This document shows positions 16,241 to 25,099 of a stretch of 64,000 bases of DNA, in pieces (positions within the stretch are counted from its first letter, which is position 1; each line of letters starts with the position of its first letter). Source of the stretch: an uncultured Lachnospiraceae bacterium. Its GTDB lineage: Bacteria; Bacillota; Clostridia; Lachnospirales; Lachnospiraceae. Both the position numbers and the translations under genes were made by a program. Where the stretch lies: positions 44,153 to 108,152 of the forward strand of contig CAJUES010000005.1 in the NCBI GenBank assembly GCA_910585765.1, given 5' to 3'. Under the pieces are notes generated by a model. The model made no database searches and was not told the DNA's origin. It was given only the letters and a program-made list of their open reading frames with translations.

Positions 16241-17968
16241 ATGGGTTTTATGGATGAATTTAACTTCTGGCTGGGTGATGACTACTTTGACCAGGCAACA
16301 AAGGATGAGCTCTTGAAGATCAAGGACAACGAGAGCGAGATCGAGGAACGTTTCTACAAGGAACTCGAGTTCGGCACCGGCGGGCTCAGGGGTGTGATCG
16401 GTGCGGGCACGAACCGCATGAACATCTACACCGTGAGAAAGGCGTCACAGGGACTGGCAAACTACATTATCAAGGCAAACGGGCAGGAAAAGGGTATTGC
16501 TATCGCATACGATTCGCGCTTCATGTCGCCTGAGTTTGCAGATGAGGCAGCGCTGTGCATGGCGGCAAACGGCATCAAGGCGTACGTGTTTGAGTCGCTC
16601 AGACCGACTCCGGAGCTCTCCTTTGCGCTGAGAACGCTCGGCTGCATCTCCGGTATCGTGATCACGGCGAGCCACAATCCGCCAGAGTACAACGGTTACA
16701 AGGTATACTGGGAGGACGGCGCCCAGATCACGGCGCCCAAGGACAAGGACATCATCAGCGAGGTGAAGGCTGTGACGGACTACCACACGGTGAAGACGAT
16801 GGACAAGCAGGAAGCCATCAATGCCGGGCTGTACCAGGTGATCGGCGGAGAGATCGACGATGCCTACATGGCGGAGCTGAAAAAGCAGATCATCCATCCG
16901 GATGTCATCAAGGCAGTTGCGGATGATATCAAGATCGTGTACACACCGCTCTGCGGAACAGGAAACAAGCCGGTGAGAAGGATCCTCTCCGAGCTTGGAT
17001 TCAAGAATGTGTACGTCGTGCCGGAGCAGGAGAATCCCGATCCGAAGTTCACGACGCTCGATTATCCCAATCCCGAAGATCCGAAGGCGTTTACATATGC
17101 CTTGAAGCTCGCAAAGGAGAAGAACGCGGATATCGTGCTCGCGACGGATCCCGACGCGGACAGGCTTGGCATCTATGCGCTCGATACGAAGAGCGGAGAG
17201 TACAAGGCATTTACGGGCAACATGTCCGGTATGCTGATCGCCGAGTACATTTTGAGAGAGCGCAAGGCGACAGGCACTATGCCGGAGAATCCTGCGCTTG
17301 TCACCACGATCGTGACGACGAACATGACGGCGCCGATCACGCAGACATACGGCGTGAAACTGATCGAGGTGCTCACCGGGTTCAAGTTCATCGGCGAGCA
17401 GATCAAGCTGTTTGAGCAGACGGGCTCCAACAACTATGTGTTCGGTCTTGAGGAGAGCTATGGCTGCCTTGCGGGAACACATGCGAGGGACAAGGATGCA
17501 GTCGTGGCGGTGATGTGCCTGTGCGAGGTTGCCGCATGGTGCAAGAAGAACGGCAAGACGCTGTACGACATGATGCTCGAGATCTATGAGAAGTACGGCT
17601 ATTACAAGGAGACACAGTATGCGATCACGATGAAGGGCATCGACGGCACGAAGCAGATCGCGGCGCTCATGGATAAGTTCAGGAACAATCCGCCAAAGAA
17701 ATTTGGAGAGCTTGACGTTGTGCGCGTGAGGGACTATGAGAACGATGTCATCACGGAGCTCGAGACCGGTAAGACTTACCCGACAGGGCTGCCGAAGTCG
17801 AATGTGCTCTACTTTGATCTGACGAACGATTCGTGGTGCTGTGCGAGACCTTCCGGCACAGAGCCCAAGATCAAGTTCTACATGGGCGTCAAGGGCACAA
17901 GCCTCGAGGATGCACAGAAGAGGGTAGAAGATCTGACAAGCGAGGTCAAGGCAGTTATAGAAGAATAG
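16241..17968 (+). CDS. pgcA: Phosphoglucomutase/phosphomannomutase family enzyme
   Basis: The 575-residue protein is an alpha-D-phosphohexomutase that interconverts hexose 6-phosphate and 1-phosphate; as a PgcA-type glucose enzyme it would supply glucose-1-phosphate to RfbA. The active-site serine loop TASHNPPEYNG is near residue 141, the metal loop DPDADR near 303-308, the sugar loop GLEESYG near 405 and the phosphate loop SGTEPK near 538. The open frame extends to a GTG at 16160, but ATG 16241 sits six bases after GGAGGT (16229-16234) and gives the family-like start. It has its own promoter upstream and a terminator-like hairpin downstream. Confidence 0.94.
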   Translation: MGFMDEFNFWLGDDYFDQATKDELLKIKDNESEIEERFYKELEFGTGGLRGVIGAGTNRMNIYTVRKASQGLANYIIKANGQEKGIAIAYDSRFMSPEFADEAALCMAANGIKAYVFESLRPTPELSFALRTLGCISGIVITASHNPPEYNGYKVYWEDGAQITAPKDKDIISEVKAVTDYHTVKTMDKQEAINAGLYQVIGGEIDDAYMAELKKQIIHPDVIKAVADDIKIVYTPLCGTGNKPVRRILSELGFKNVYVVPEQENPDPKFTTLDYPNPEDPKAFTYALKLAKEKNADIVLATDPDADRLGIYALDTKSGEYKAFTGNMSGMLIAEYILRERKATGTMPENPALVTTIVTTNMTAPITQTYGVKLIEVLTGFKFIGEQIKLFEQTGSNNYVFGLEESYGCLAGTHARDKDAVVAVMCLCEVAAWCKKNGKTLYDMMLEIYEKYGYYKETQYAITMKGIDGTKQIAALMDKFRNNPPKKFGELDVVRVRDYENDVITELETGKTYPTGLPKSNVLYFDLTNDSWCCARPSGTEPKIKFYMGVKGTSLEDAQKRVEDLTSEVKAVIEE

Positions 17969-17982
17969 TGAACGGCAGGCGG

Positions 17983-18019
17983 AAACCGGACGGCAGACAA
18001 ACGCCGTCTGGTTTCGTTT
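17983..18019 (+). terminator. Terminator-like hairpin after the phosphohexomutase
   Basis: AAACCGGACGGC (17983-17994) pairs with GCCGTCTGGTTT (18003-18014) over 12 positions with one G-T wobble and an eight-base loop. The following run (CGTTTCGT) is only moderately T-rich. Confidence 0.6.
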
Positions 18020-18087
18020 CGTAGAAAGCACTGATACGGTGTGATCGTTTGTGACAGGGGTTCGTGATGAGAGAACAGGAGATTGTT

Positions 18088-18543
18088 ATGAAAAATTTAT
18101 TTGCGCAGATCATGAAGTTTGGCATGGTGGGTGTGGTCTGCTTTGGCATTGACTATATCATTGGCTATTCGGTGATGAAAATTATGGTGAAACTGGGCGG
18201 CGAACCGATATTTGAGATTGCCTCGATGGCGGGTTCGGCGCTGGGATTTACAGTTTCCGTGATCATAAATTATATTTTGAGTTTCAGGTTTGTCTTTGAG
18301 CGGAAGGAGGATCTTGACCGCAGGAAGGAGTTTGCCGCGTTCATCATACTGAGTGTGATCGGGCTGGGACTGAATCAGCTGATCATCTGGATCTGTGTGG
18401 GACCGGTCTATGGCAGCATCGCGCTGCTCCGCGAGATACTGAATTATGATCTCGCATACACAGGGGCGAAGGTGATCGCGACAGCGGTCGTGATGGTGTA
18501 CAATTTTGTCACCAGAAAGATGTTCCTGGAAAAAAAGTCATAG
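18088..18543 (+). CDS. GtrA-family membrane protein
   Basis: The 151-residue protein has four hydrophobic segments and the family pattern FGMVGVVCFGIDYIIGY near the N-terminus, then INYILSFRFVF and NFVTRKMFL at the end. GtrA proteins are thought to move polyprenyl-phosphate-linked sugars across the membrane, often with a GT2 partner encoded beside them, as here. The ATG at 18088 has AGGAGA (18077-18082) five bases before it; an in-frame GTG at 18064 has no such site. Confidence 0.9.
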   Translation: MKNLFAQIMKFGMVGVVCFGIDYIIGYSVMKIMVKLGGEPIFEIASMAGSALGFTVSVIINYILSFRFVFERKEDLDRRKEFAAFIILSVIGLGLNQLIIWICVGPVYGSIALLREILNYDLAYTGAKVIATAVVMVYNFVTRKMFLEKKS

Positions 18544-18567
18544 CGTGTGGAGGGGTGGGGAGTTAAA

Positions 18568-19923
18568 ATGTCGCTGGCACAAAATATTAAGAAGACGATC
18601 AATTACAGTAAGAAAAACGGGTATGGCGAGGCAGTCGTCGCGGCGTGGGAGCGTGTGACGGCAAAGTACTATGCGGATTATGACTACCGTGCGCCGGACC
18701 AGGACACACTCGAGCGGCAGCGGGCGGACCAGCGTGTGTCGGATCTCAAGATTTCGATACTCGTACCGGCGTACGAGACGCAGGAAGTCTACATGAGCGC
18801 CCTGATCGACAGCTGTATCGGACAGACATATGCGAACTGGGAACTCGTCATCGCGGACGGGAGCGCTACCGATATCGTCAAAAAGACGGTGGACACGTAC
18901 CAGGATGCGCGCATCCGGTATGTCAGGCTCGAGGGAAATGACGGCATCGCGGAGAACACAAACCGGGCGATCGAGATCGCCACGGGAGATTACTGCGGTC
19001 TGCTGGATCATGACGACCTGCTGACGGCAGATGCCCTTTATGAGATGGCGCGCGCCGTGCAGGCGCACAGACCGGTCCTTGCGTACTCTGACGAGGACAA
19101 ATGCGACGAATCCGGAAGGCATTTCTATGATCCGCACTTCAAGCTTGACTTCAATCTGGATCTGCTCCTGACGAACAATTACGTATGTCATTTTATGGTA
19201 GTCCGCTCGGATGTGCTCAAAAAAATGCAGGTCAGAAAGGAGTACGACGGCTCCCAGGACTATGACATCATCCTCCGCGTGGTCGGAAACCGGCTGATGA
19301 AGGAGAAGGAAAACAACGGGACAGAGCCGGTAGAGCGGTTCATCGTGCATGTGCCAAAGGTGCTGTATCACTGGCGCTGCCATGAAAATTCCACGGCGGA
19401 CAACCCGCAGAGCAAGATGTATGCCTACGAGGCGGGGAAAAAGGCGCTGATCGATTTCGCGTCGCGCATGGGATGGAAGGTGCACGTCCGCCACAACAAG
19501 CATCTTGGCTTTTACCGAATCGAGTACGGTGAGAGCGTGCTGACACACAGACCGGATCTGGCGGCGGTGGGCGGATTTGTCGCAAAGCACGGCAGAGTGG
19601 CGTCGGGCATATACAAAGGACAGCCGCTGCTGTACGCCGGATATATGAACCGGATGGACCTGTATCAGAATACGGATCAGCTGGACATCCGCAACATGGC
19701 TGTCAACAAGGCATATCAGGGCGTTTATGAGGAAGTCACAAGACATCCTTACGTGAGCACGCTCTTTTCGGAGAACAGGGTGCTGCCGCAGTGGATGCAG
19801 GACATGGAGCGCACGGCGGGAGGGGAAGAGCGCCTGATGGAACTTGGCGCAGTGCTCTGCGGCAGACTGACGGCGGACGGCGCAAGACTGCTGCTCGATC
19901 CGGTGTGTGTGAGGAAGATATAG
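18568..19923 (+). CDS. Family-2 glycosyltransferase
   Basis: The 451-residue protein has one GT2 domain: KISILVPAYET near residue 60, IADGSA near 92, the metal-binding LDHDDLL near 146, YSDEDKCDESG near 173 and the acceptor-side FNLDLLLTNNYVCHF near 193. It resembles the first GT2 half of the 13997-16072 protein, so these genes are related. A shorter C-terminal part (about 310-451) is of unknown fold. GGGGAG (18557-18562) supports ATG 18568. It lies only three codons beyond the GtrA gene's stop region and just before another GT2 gene. Confidence 0.9.
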   Translation: MSLAQNIKKTINYSKKNGYGEAVVAAWERVTAKYYADYDYRAPDQDTLERQRADQRVSDLKISILVPAYETQEVYMSALIDSCIGQTYANWELVIADGSATDIVKKTVDTYQDARIRYVRLEGNDGIAENTNRAIEIATGDYCGLLDHDDLLTADALYEMARAVQAHRPVLAYSDEDKCDESGRHFYDPHFKLDFNLDLLLTNNYVCHFMVVRSDVLKKMQVRKEYDGSQDYDIILRVVGNRLMKEKENNGTEPVERFIVHVPKVLYHWRCHENSTADNPQSKMYAYEAGKKALIDFASRMGWKVHVRHNKHLGFYRIEYGESVLTHRPDLAAVGGFVAKHGRVASGIYKGQPLLYAGYMNRMDLYQNTDQLDIRNMAVNKAYQGVYEEVTRHPYVSTLFSENRVLPQWMQDMERTAGGEERLMELGAVLCGRLTADGARLLLDPVCVRKI

Positions 19924-19926
19924 ATT

Positions 19927-20904
19927 ATGATAAAATCAACGATTGTGATACCAAACTACAACGGTATCAAGTATATCCAGGCGTGTCTCGAGAGTCTGTA
20001 TGGCGGGACAGCTAAAGAGTTTGAGGTCATCGTGGTGGACAACGCCTCGACGGACGGCAGCATGGAGCTTGTGCGCGACCGGTTTCCCGGGGTTCGCCTG
20101 ATTGTCAACCGGGAGAACACGGGATTCAGCCACGCGGTGAACCAGGGGATCCGGGCGAGCACGACACCGTATGTCATACTGCTCAACAACGACACACAGG
20201 CGGAGCTCTCCTTCGTGCATGAGCTGGAGAAGGTGATGGACAGCGACCGGGACAAAAAGGTCTTTTCGGCCTCGGCGAGGATGATCTCCCTGTACGACAA
20301 AGACAAGACGGACGATGCGGGGGACTACTATTGCGCGCTCGGCTGGGCATTTGCAAGGGGGAAGGGAAAGGCGCCGGGCAGGTATATAAAAGACTGCGAT
20401 ATCTTTGCCGCCTGTGCGGGCGCGGCGATCTACCGCAGGGATTTGCTGGAAGACAGCCGGGTGGGGCTGTTCGACGAGGAGCATTTTGCCTATTTTGAGG
20501 ACATCGATCTCGGCTACAGGGCAAAAATTTTTGGATATAGAAACAGATTTGCGGCAAACTCTATAGTATACCACGCCGGGAGTGCCGCGAGCGGTTCGAG
20601 GTACAACATGTTTAAGACCGGGCTCGCGTCGCGAAACAGCGTCTATCTGATCTACAAGAATATGCCGGCAGCGCAGATCGCGCTGAACCTGCCGTTTCTG
20701 CTTGCGGGCTTTCTGATAAAAACACTTTTTTTTGTCAGGAAGGGGATGGGAAGAGCGTACATGGCGGGACTGGTCAGAGGCGTGCGGCTTTCGATGAGCC
20801 CGGCTGGAAAAAGACACAAGGTGAAATTTTACAGGGGCAGATTCGGAAATTACGTGTCGATACAGATGGAACTTTGGAGGAATTTGGGCAGACTTTTTGG
20901 CTGA
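19927..20904 (+). CDS. Family-2 glycosyltransferase (rhamnosyltransferase-like)
   Basis: The 325-residue protein is a compact GT2 enzyme: STIVIPNYNG at residues 4-13, VVDNAS near 38, LLNNDTQ at 86-92 and AYFEDIDLGYR near 191, the last typical of WbbL/RfbN-type rhamnosyltransferases. A hydrophobic stretch near residue 255 (LNLPFLLAGFLIKTLFFV) may hold it to the membrane. It starts three bases after the previous stop and ends the first block of glycan genes before a new promoter. Confidence 0.9.
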   Translation: MIKSTIVIPNYNGIKYIQACLESLYGGTAKEFEVIVVDNASTDGSMELVRDRFPGVRLIVNRENTGFSHAVNQGIRASTTPYVILLNNDTQAELSFVHELEKVMDSDRDKKVFSASARMISLYDKDKTDDAGDYYCALGWAFARGKGKAPGRYIKDCDIFAACAGAAIYRRDLLEDSRVGLFDEEHFAYFEDIDLGYRAKIFGYRNRFAANSIVYHAGSAASGSRYNMFKTGLASRNSVYLIYKNMPAAQIALNLPFLLAGFLIKTLFFVRKGMGRAYMAGLVRGVRLSMSPAGKRHKVKFYRGRFGNYVSIQMELWRNLGRLFG

Positions 20905-20916
20905 ATAAAAAAAAAG

Positions 20917-20945
20917 TTGTACTTTTTGTTCAAATATTGTAGAAT
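20917..20945 (+). promoter_or_regulatory. Sigma-A-type promoter before the sugar-1-phosphate transferase
   Basis: TTGTAC (20917-20922), a 17-base spacer and TAGAAT (20940-20945) lie in the AT-rich gap before the next gene. A short AAAAAGT/ACTTTTT hairpin at 20911-20927 overlaps the -35 and might also end the upstream transcript. Confidence 0.65.
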
Positions 20946-20978
20946 GAAATGAGTTAAATTCTTTCCATTGGAATAAGG

Positions 20979-22397
20979 GTGAGAAAATTGATAAGAGATA
21001 ATCAGAAGTATTTTAACACGCTGCTGGTTCTGCTCGATGCACTGGTTATAACAGCCGCTTACTGGCTTTCATGGTTTTTGTGGCTCAGCGGATTAGTGAA
21101 GGAGAACGATCCCGGCACAGGTATTTTGTCGGTGCAGGTCTATCTGATCGCTTTTCTGGCAATTGTACCGGAGTATCTGATCCTGTACAATTCGTTTGAC
21201 CTGTATTCATCAAAACGCACGGCGAAGACGGTCTATGAGATCTTCAACATCATAAAGGCAAATACGATAGGTCTTTTGGCAGTCATGGTAGTGCTCTATG
21301 CCATCAATATACCGGATTTCTCACGCGGGATGGTTGGTGTGTTCTATGGAATCAACATTGTGGCGGAATCTCTGATGCGCAAGGCAGTTCGGTACGGGCT
21401 GCGCAGGATGCGCAGAAAGGGCTACAATGTCAAGCATATTTTGTTAGTGGGGTACTCCCGCGCGGGCGAGGAGTACATCAACAAGATCAAGGCGAATCCC
21501 GAATGGGGGTACGAAGTCTGCGGGATCCTCGATGACAATGTTCCTGTCGGGGCTGTATACAAAGGCGTCAGGGTGACGGGGGAGATCGATTCCCTCCAGG
21601 CGATCCTGACGGAGAACCGTCTGGATGAGATCGGCATCACGCTCTCCCTGTCGGATTACGACAGGCTGGAGAACATTGTGAAGACCTGCGAGAAGACAGG
21701 CGTGCACACAAAGTTCATACCGGACTATAACAGTGTGATACCGAGCAGACCCTGTCTGGAGGATCTCGACGGCCTTGCGGTGGTGAACATCAGGAGAGTG
21801 CCCCTGAGCAATATGGCGAATATGCTGCTTAAGCGGATCGTGGATATTGTCGGTGCACTGTTTGCGATCGTGCTGGCGTCCCCGTTCATGCTGGCGGCAG
21901 CGGTCGGCGTGAAGGTGACGAGCAGAGGACCGTTGATCTTTAAACAGGAGAGGGTAGGGCTTCACAACAAGCCCTTTCAAATGTATAAATTTCGGAGCAT
22001 GGAGGTTCAGAACGACGCCGATGAGAAGAAAGGCTGGACGACCAAGAATGATCCGAGAGTCACAAAAGTGGGAAGGCTGCTTCGAAGTACGAGTATTGAC
22101 GAGCTCCCACAGCTTTTTAATGTGCTAAAAGGGGACATGAGCCTGATCGGGCCGCGTCCGGAGCGACCTCTTTTCGTCGAGAAGTTCAAAGAGGAAATAC
22201 CAAGGTATATGATAAAGCACCAGGTCCGGCCGGGGATCACCGGGTGGGCGCAGGTAAACGGGTACAGGGGCGATACGTCGATCAAGAAACGGATTGAGTA
22301 TGATCTCTATTACATTGAGAACTGGTCGATGGGGTTTGACTTCAAGATTTTGTTCCTCACCTTTTTCAAGGGCTTTATCAACAAAAATGCCTATTAG
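20979..22397 (+). CDS. Polyprenyl-phosphate sugar-1-phosphate transferase (WbaP/CpsE type)
   Basis: This 472-residue enzyme starts lipid-linked glycan synthesis by moving a sugar-1-phosphate from a UDP-sugar to undecaprenyl phosphate. The N-terminal half has several membrane helices and a CoA-binding-like segment ([15 protein letters not shown] near 150). The C-terminal catalytic part has FQMYKFRSM near 332, [20 protein letters not shown] from about 372 and GPRPERP. The start is either GTG 20979 or TTG 20988; AAGGGTGA (20975-20982) overlaps the first and is better spaced for the second. Which sugar it uses cannot be told. Confidence 0.93.
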   Translation: MRKLIRDNQKYFNTLLVLLDALVITAAYWLSWFLWLSGLVKENDPGTGILSVQVYLIAFLAIVPEYLILYNSFDLYSSKRTAKTVYEIFNIIKANTIGLLAVMVVLYAINIPDFSRGMVGVFYGINIVAESLMRKAVRYGLRRMRRKGYNVKHILLVGYSRAGEEYINKIKANPEWGYEVCGILDDNVPVGAVYKGVRVTGEIDSLQAILTENRLDEIGITLSLSDYDRLENIVKTCEKTGVHTKFIPDYNSVIPSRPCLEDLDGLAVVNIRRVPLSNMANMLLKRIVDIVGALFAIVLASPFMLAAAVGVKVTSRGPLIFKQERVGLHNKPFQMYKFRSMEVQNDADEKKGWTTKNDPRVTKVGRLLRSTSIDELPQLFNVLKGDMSLIGPRPERPLFVEKFKEEIPRYMIKHQVRPGITGWAQVNGYRGDTSIKKRIEYDLYYIENWSMGFDFKILFLTFFKGFINKNAY

Positions 22398-22451
22398 AAA
22401 ATTTATGCTGATGCCTGCGGTTCGGGCTGAGGGCAGCATGGAGGTTGAAAA

Positions 22452-24089
22452 ATGCAGGATCATGATAACAGCAATAAAAACAGCAATAGCAGGAGAGTGC
22501 CGGGCGGCGAGGGCAGGCAGGCGTCAAGGTCAAACGGGCAGCCGAGACCGACAGGGGCGCCAAGGCAGAGCAGTCAGCCGAGGAGACCGTCATCAGACGG
22601 ACAGTCAAGACCATCGGGACAGCCCAGGAGACCGTCATCAGACGGACAGCCAAGAGCGTCAGGACAGCCCAGGAGACCGTCATCGGACGGACAGCCAAGA
22701 CCGTCAGGACAGTCCAGGAGACCGTCATCGGACGGACAGCCCAGACCGTCAGGACAGCCCAGGAGACCGTCGGACAGCCAGGTAAGGCAGGGCGGCGAGT
22801 CCAGGAGACAGGCACCCGCAGCGCAGGCAGGGCCGAACGGACAGCCAAGGCAGGCAGATCCCGCAGGCAAGCCCAGGAGACCGGCAGCGGGCAGCACGCC
22901 GCAGGGGGCAAAGGCACAGGGTGCTGCAAAAGGTAATGCATCGAAGAACCCGAAGAACCCGAAGAACAAAAAAAATCCGTCGAAGCAGACGGCAAAGAAG
23001 AAACGGGGAAAGATTTTGCTGTTTGTCGCGGAGATCTTCCTGCTGCTGATCCTGGTGGCGGCGCTGTGGGCGGCAAAACAGACGCAGAAGATCCAGTATG
23101 TTGAGATCAAGCCGGGGGATGTGCATATCAATGAACCGGTGCGCAACGAGATCGAGCAGGGCGAGACCGTCATGAAGGGCTACAGGAACATTGCGCTGTT
23201 CGGCGTGGATTCGCGGGAACAGCAGCTTGACAAAAATACCCGGACCGACGTCATCATGGTCGCCTCCATCAACCTGGACACCAAGGAAGTGCGTCTGGTG
23301 TCCGTGTACCGTGACACATGGCTCAATATGACGAATGACAAGTACAGCAAGGCGAACGCCGCCTACTCGAAGGGCGGTGCAAAGCAGGCGATCGGCATGC
23401 TCAACATGAACCTCGATCTCGATATCACGGACTTTGTCACGGTGGGATTTGAGGCGGTGATCGATGTCGTGGATGCGGTCGGCGGCGTCGAGATCGACGT
23501 GAAGGAGGACGAGATCGTGCACCTCAACAGCTATCAGATATCCATGGTAGGGCGCGTCGTGGGCAAGAACGAGAAGGGCGAGGAGATGTATGAGGCGATC
23601 CCCGGCGTGGAGTACACGCCTGTCGAGCATGCCGGGCTGCAGACACTCAACGGGCTGCAGGCGACGGCTTACTCCAGGATCCGCTATACCAGCGGCGGCG
23701 ATCTGGCGAGGGCGGAGCGGCAGAGGACGGTGCTCACCAAGATCGCCCAGAAAGCGATGACCATGAATCCGGCGACGCTCAACAGTATCGCGGATGCGGT
23801 ATTCACCAAGATATCGACGTCACTCACGCTGCCGGAGATCCTGTCGCTGCTCTCCGATGCCGCGAGCTACAAGATCGGTGAGACGGCTGGATTTCCGTTT
23901 ACCGACTATGTGGTGCCGAACGGGACTGTGGGGAACGCCAGCGTTGTCGTTCCGGTCGATCTCACCAAAAACGTGGAGCTGTTACATGAATTTCTGTTTG
24001 ACAAGACGGACTATACTCCCACAGATACTGTGAAAAAATGCAGTCAGAAGATTGCATCGGATACGGGAGTACATTATAATGGAGAATAG
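22452..24089 (+). CDS. LCP-family (LytR-CpsA-Psr) wall glycan ligase with repeat-rich cytoplasmic tail
   Basis: LCP proteins transfer lipid-linked glycans to peptidoglycan outside the membrane. The first 185 residues are rich in Pro, Arg, Ser and Gln and include a 15-residue tandem repeat (PSSDGQPRPSGQPRR type) encoded by a 45-base DNA repeat. One membrane helix follows (about 187-207) and then the LCP domain: FGVDSRE near 248, RTDVIMVASIN near 266, SVYRDTW near 283 and YSRIRYTSGGD with RAERQR near 407-422. At 545 residues it is longer than most LCP proteins because of the tail. GGAGGTTG precedes ATG 22452. It is the likely last step of this glycan pathway. Confidence 0.93.
   Translation: MQDHDNSNKNSNSRRVPGGEGRQASRSNGQPRPTGAPRQSSQPRRPSSDGQSRPSGQPRRPSSDGQPRASGQPRRPSSDGQPRPSGQSRRPSSDGQPRPSGQPRRPSDSQVRQGGESRRQAPAAQAGPNGQPRQADPAGKPRRPAAGSTPQGAKAQGAAKGNASKNPKNPKNKKNPSKQTAKKKRGKILLFVAEIFLLLILVAALWAAKQTQKIQYVEIKPGDVHINEPVRNEIEQGETVMKGYRNIALFGVDSREQQLDKNTRTDVIMVASINLDTKEVRLVSVYRDTWLNMTNDKYSKANAAYSKGGAKQAIGMLNMNLDLDITDFVTVGFEAVIDVVDAVGGVEIDVKEDEIVHLNSYQISMVGRVVGKNEKGEEMYEAIPGVEYTPVEHAGLQTLNGLQATAYSRIRYTSGGDLARAERQRTVLTKIAQKAMTMNPATLNSIADAVFTKISTSLTLPEILSLLSDAASYKIGETAGFPFTDYVVPNGTVGNASVVVPVDLTKNVELLHEFLFDKTDYTPTDTVKKCSQKIASDTGVHYNGE
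22581..22775 (+). repeat. 45-base tandem repeat inside the LCP gene
   Basis: AGGAGACCGTCAT-type units begin at 22581, 22626, 22671, 22716 and 22761, an exact 45-base period with a few point differences, the last unit being partial. Each unit codes for 15 residues, so copy changes would keep the frame. Confidence 0.95.
24052..24080 (+). promoter_or_regulatory. Sigma-A-type promoter in the 3' end of the LCP gene
   Basis: TTGCAT (24052-24057), a 17-base spacer and a perfect TATAAT (24075-24080) lie within the last codons of the LCP gene. Transcription would begin near 24087 and meet the hairpin at 24101-24124 almost at once. Confidence 0.65.
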
Positions 24090-24100
24090 AGGAGCCGATG

Positions 24101-24124
24101 AGGAACCGAAACCGGTTCCTTTTT
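24101..24124 (+). terminator. Intrinsic terminator between LCP and the next glycosyltransferase
   Basis: AGGAACCG (24101-24108) and CGGTTCCT (24113-24120) form a perfect eight-base stem with loop AAAC, followed directly by a run of five T. It ends the LCP transcript and also lies between the promoter at 24052-24080 and the next ATG, so it may act as an attenuator. Confidence 0.85.
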
Positions 24125-24145
24125 GGCATACGGGGGAGCATACAA

Positions 24146-25078
24146 ATGCAGTACAGTGTAGATGTCATATTATTGACATTCAAACCCGGCCGACAGGTCA
24201 TGGAGCTGATCAGTGCCTTGGAGGAGCAGACATATCCCGTGCACAAGCTCATCATCATGAACACGGAGGAGCGGTATTTTTACAATCTTTTCTACGGGAC
24301 GGGATTTCTGGAGCGGTACAGGAACATAGAAATCCATCACCTCTCGGAGAAGGAATTTGATCACGGCAGGACGAGGGCGAAAGCAGTGCAGTACTCGAAG
24401 TCCGACATCTTTGTGTGTATGACACAGGATGCGATGCCGGTGGATGACATGCTGATACAGAATCTGGTGGCGGCACTCACAGGACAGGAGAAGACTGCTG
24501 CTGCGTATGCGAGGCAGATCCCCCTTCCTGACTGCCGCGAGATAGAGAAATATACGAGAGGGTTCAACTATCCCGAGGAGTCGTCGGTAAAGTCGGCGGC
24601 GGATGTGGGCAGGCTCGGGATCAAGACATTTTTCTGCTCAAATGTGTGTGCGGCATATGACAGGGAGATCTACGAGACGATCGGCGGCTTTGTCAAGAAG
24701 GCGATCTTCAATGAGGATATGGTGTATGCGGGGCACGCGGTCACTGCGGGCTACTGCATCGCTTATGCGGCGGAGGCGAAAGTCCGCCACTCCCACAATT
24801 ACACCTGCATGCAGCAGTTTCGCAGAAACTTTGATCTGGGCGTGTCACAGGCTGAACACCCGGAGGTGTTTGACGTGGTGTCCTCGGAGAGCGAGGGGGT
24901 AAAGCTTGTCTCGGGCACGATAAGGCACCTCGAAAGGACAAAGAACTGGCTGCAGATACCGTATCTGATCCTGTCGAGCGGGTGTAAGTTTGCCGGATAT
25001 CAGCTGGGAAAACGCTACCAAAGCCTGCCAAAGGGCATGGTGCGGTGGTGCAGCGCAAACAAGACGTATTGGAATTAA
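24146..25078 (+). CDS. Family-2 glycosyltransferase (rhamnosyltransferase-like)
   Basis: The 310-residue protein begins YSVDVILLTFKPG, with the acidic VCMTQDAMP near 92 in the GT2 metal-binding place and FNEDMVYAGHAV near 188 in the catalytic-base place. A KYTRGFNYPEESSVKS segment is like that of rhamnosyltransferases in O-antigen loci. The frame is open to 24098, but that part covers a terminator hairpin; ATG 24146 with GGGGGAG (24132-24138) is the likely start. glmS follows after 21 bases, suggesting a shared transcript. Confidence 0.87.
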   Translation: MQYSVDVILLTFKPGRQVMELISALEEQTYPVHKLIIMNTEERYFYNLFYGTGFLERYRNIEIHHLSEKEFDHGRTRAKAVQYSKSDIFVCMTQDAMPVDDMLIQNLVAALTGQEKTAAAYARQIPLPDCREIEKYTRGFNYPEESSVKSAADVGRLGIKTFFCSNVCAAYDREIYETIGGFVKKAIFNEDMVYAGHAVTAGYCIAYAAEAKVRHSHNYTCMQQFRRNFDLGVSQAEHPEVFDVVSSESEGVKLVSGTIRHLERTKNWLQIPYLILSSGCKFAGYQLGKRYQSLPKGMVRWCSANKTYWN

Positions 25079-25099
25079 TGGATATGGAGGACAGAAATC

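Noticed and set aside
16445..18031. Long minus-strand reading frame opposite the phosphohexomutase
   Set aside because: It is antisense to a clear gene, is rich in Arg, His and Val as expected for a shadow of GC-rich codons, and has no start site.
22581..22775. Regular 45-base repeat as a CRISPR array
   Set aside because: The units follow each other without spacers and code for a regular peptide repeat inside the LCP gene.
1..25078. An rfbD (dTDP-4-dehydrorhamnose reductase) gene in the glycan locus
   Set aside because: No SDR-type gene other than rfbB was found; rfbD must be elsewhere or upstream of the window.
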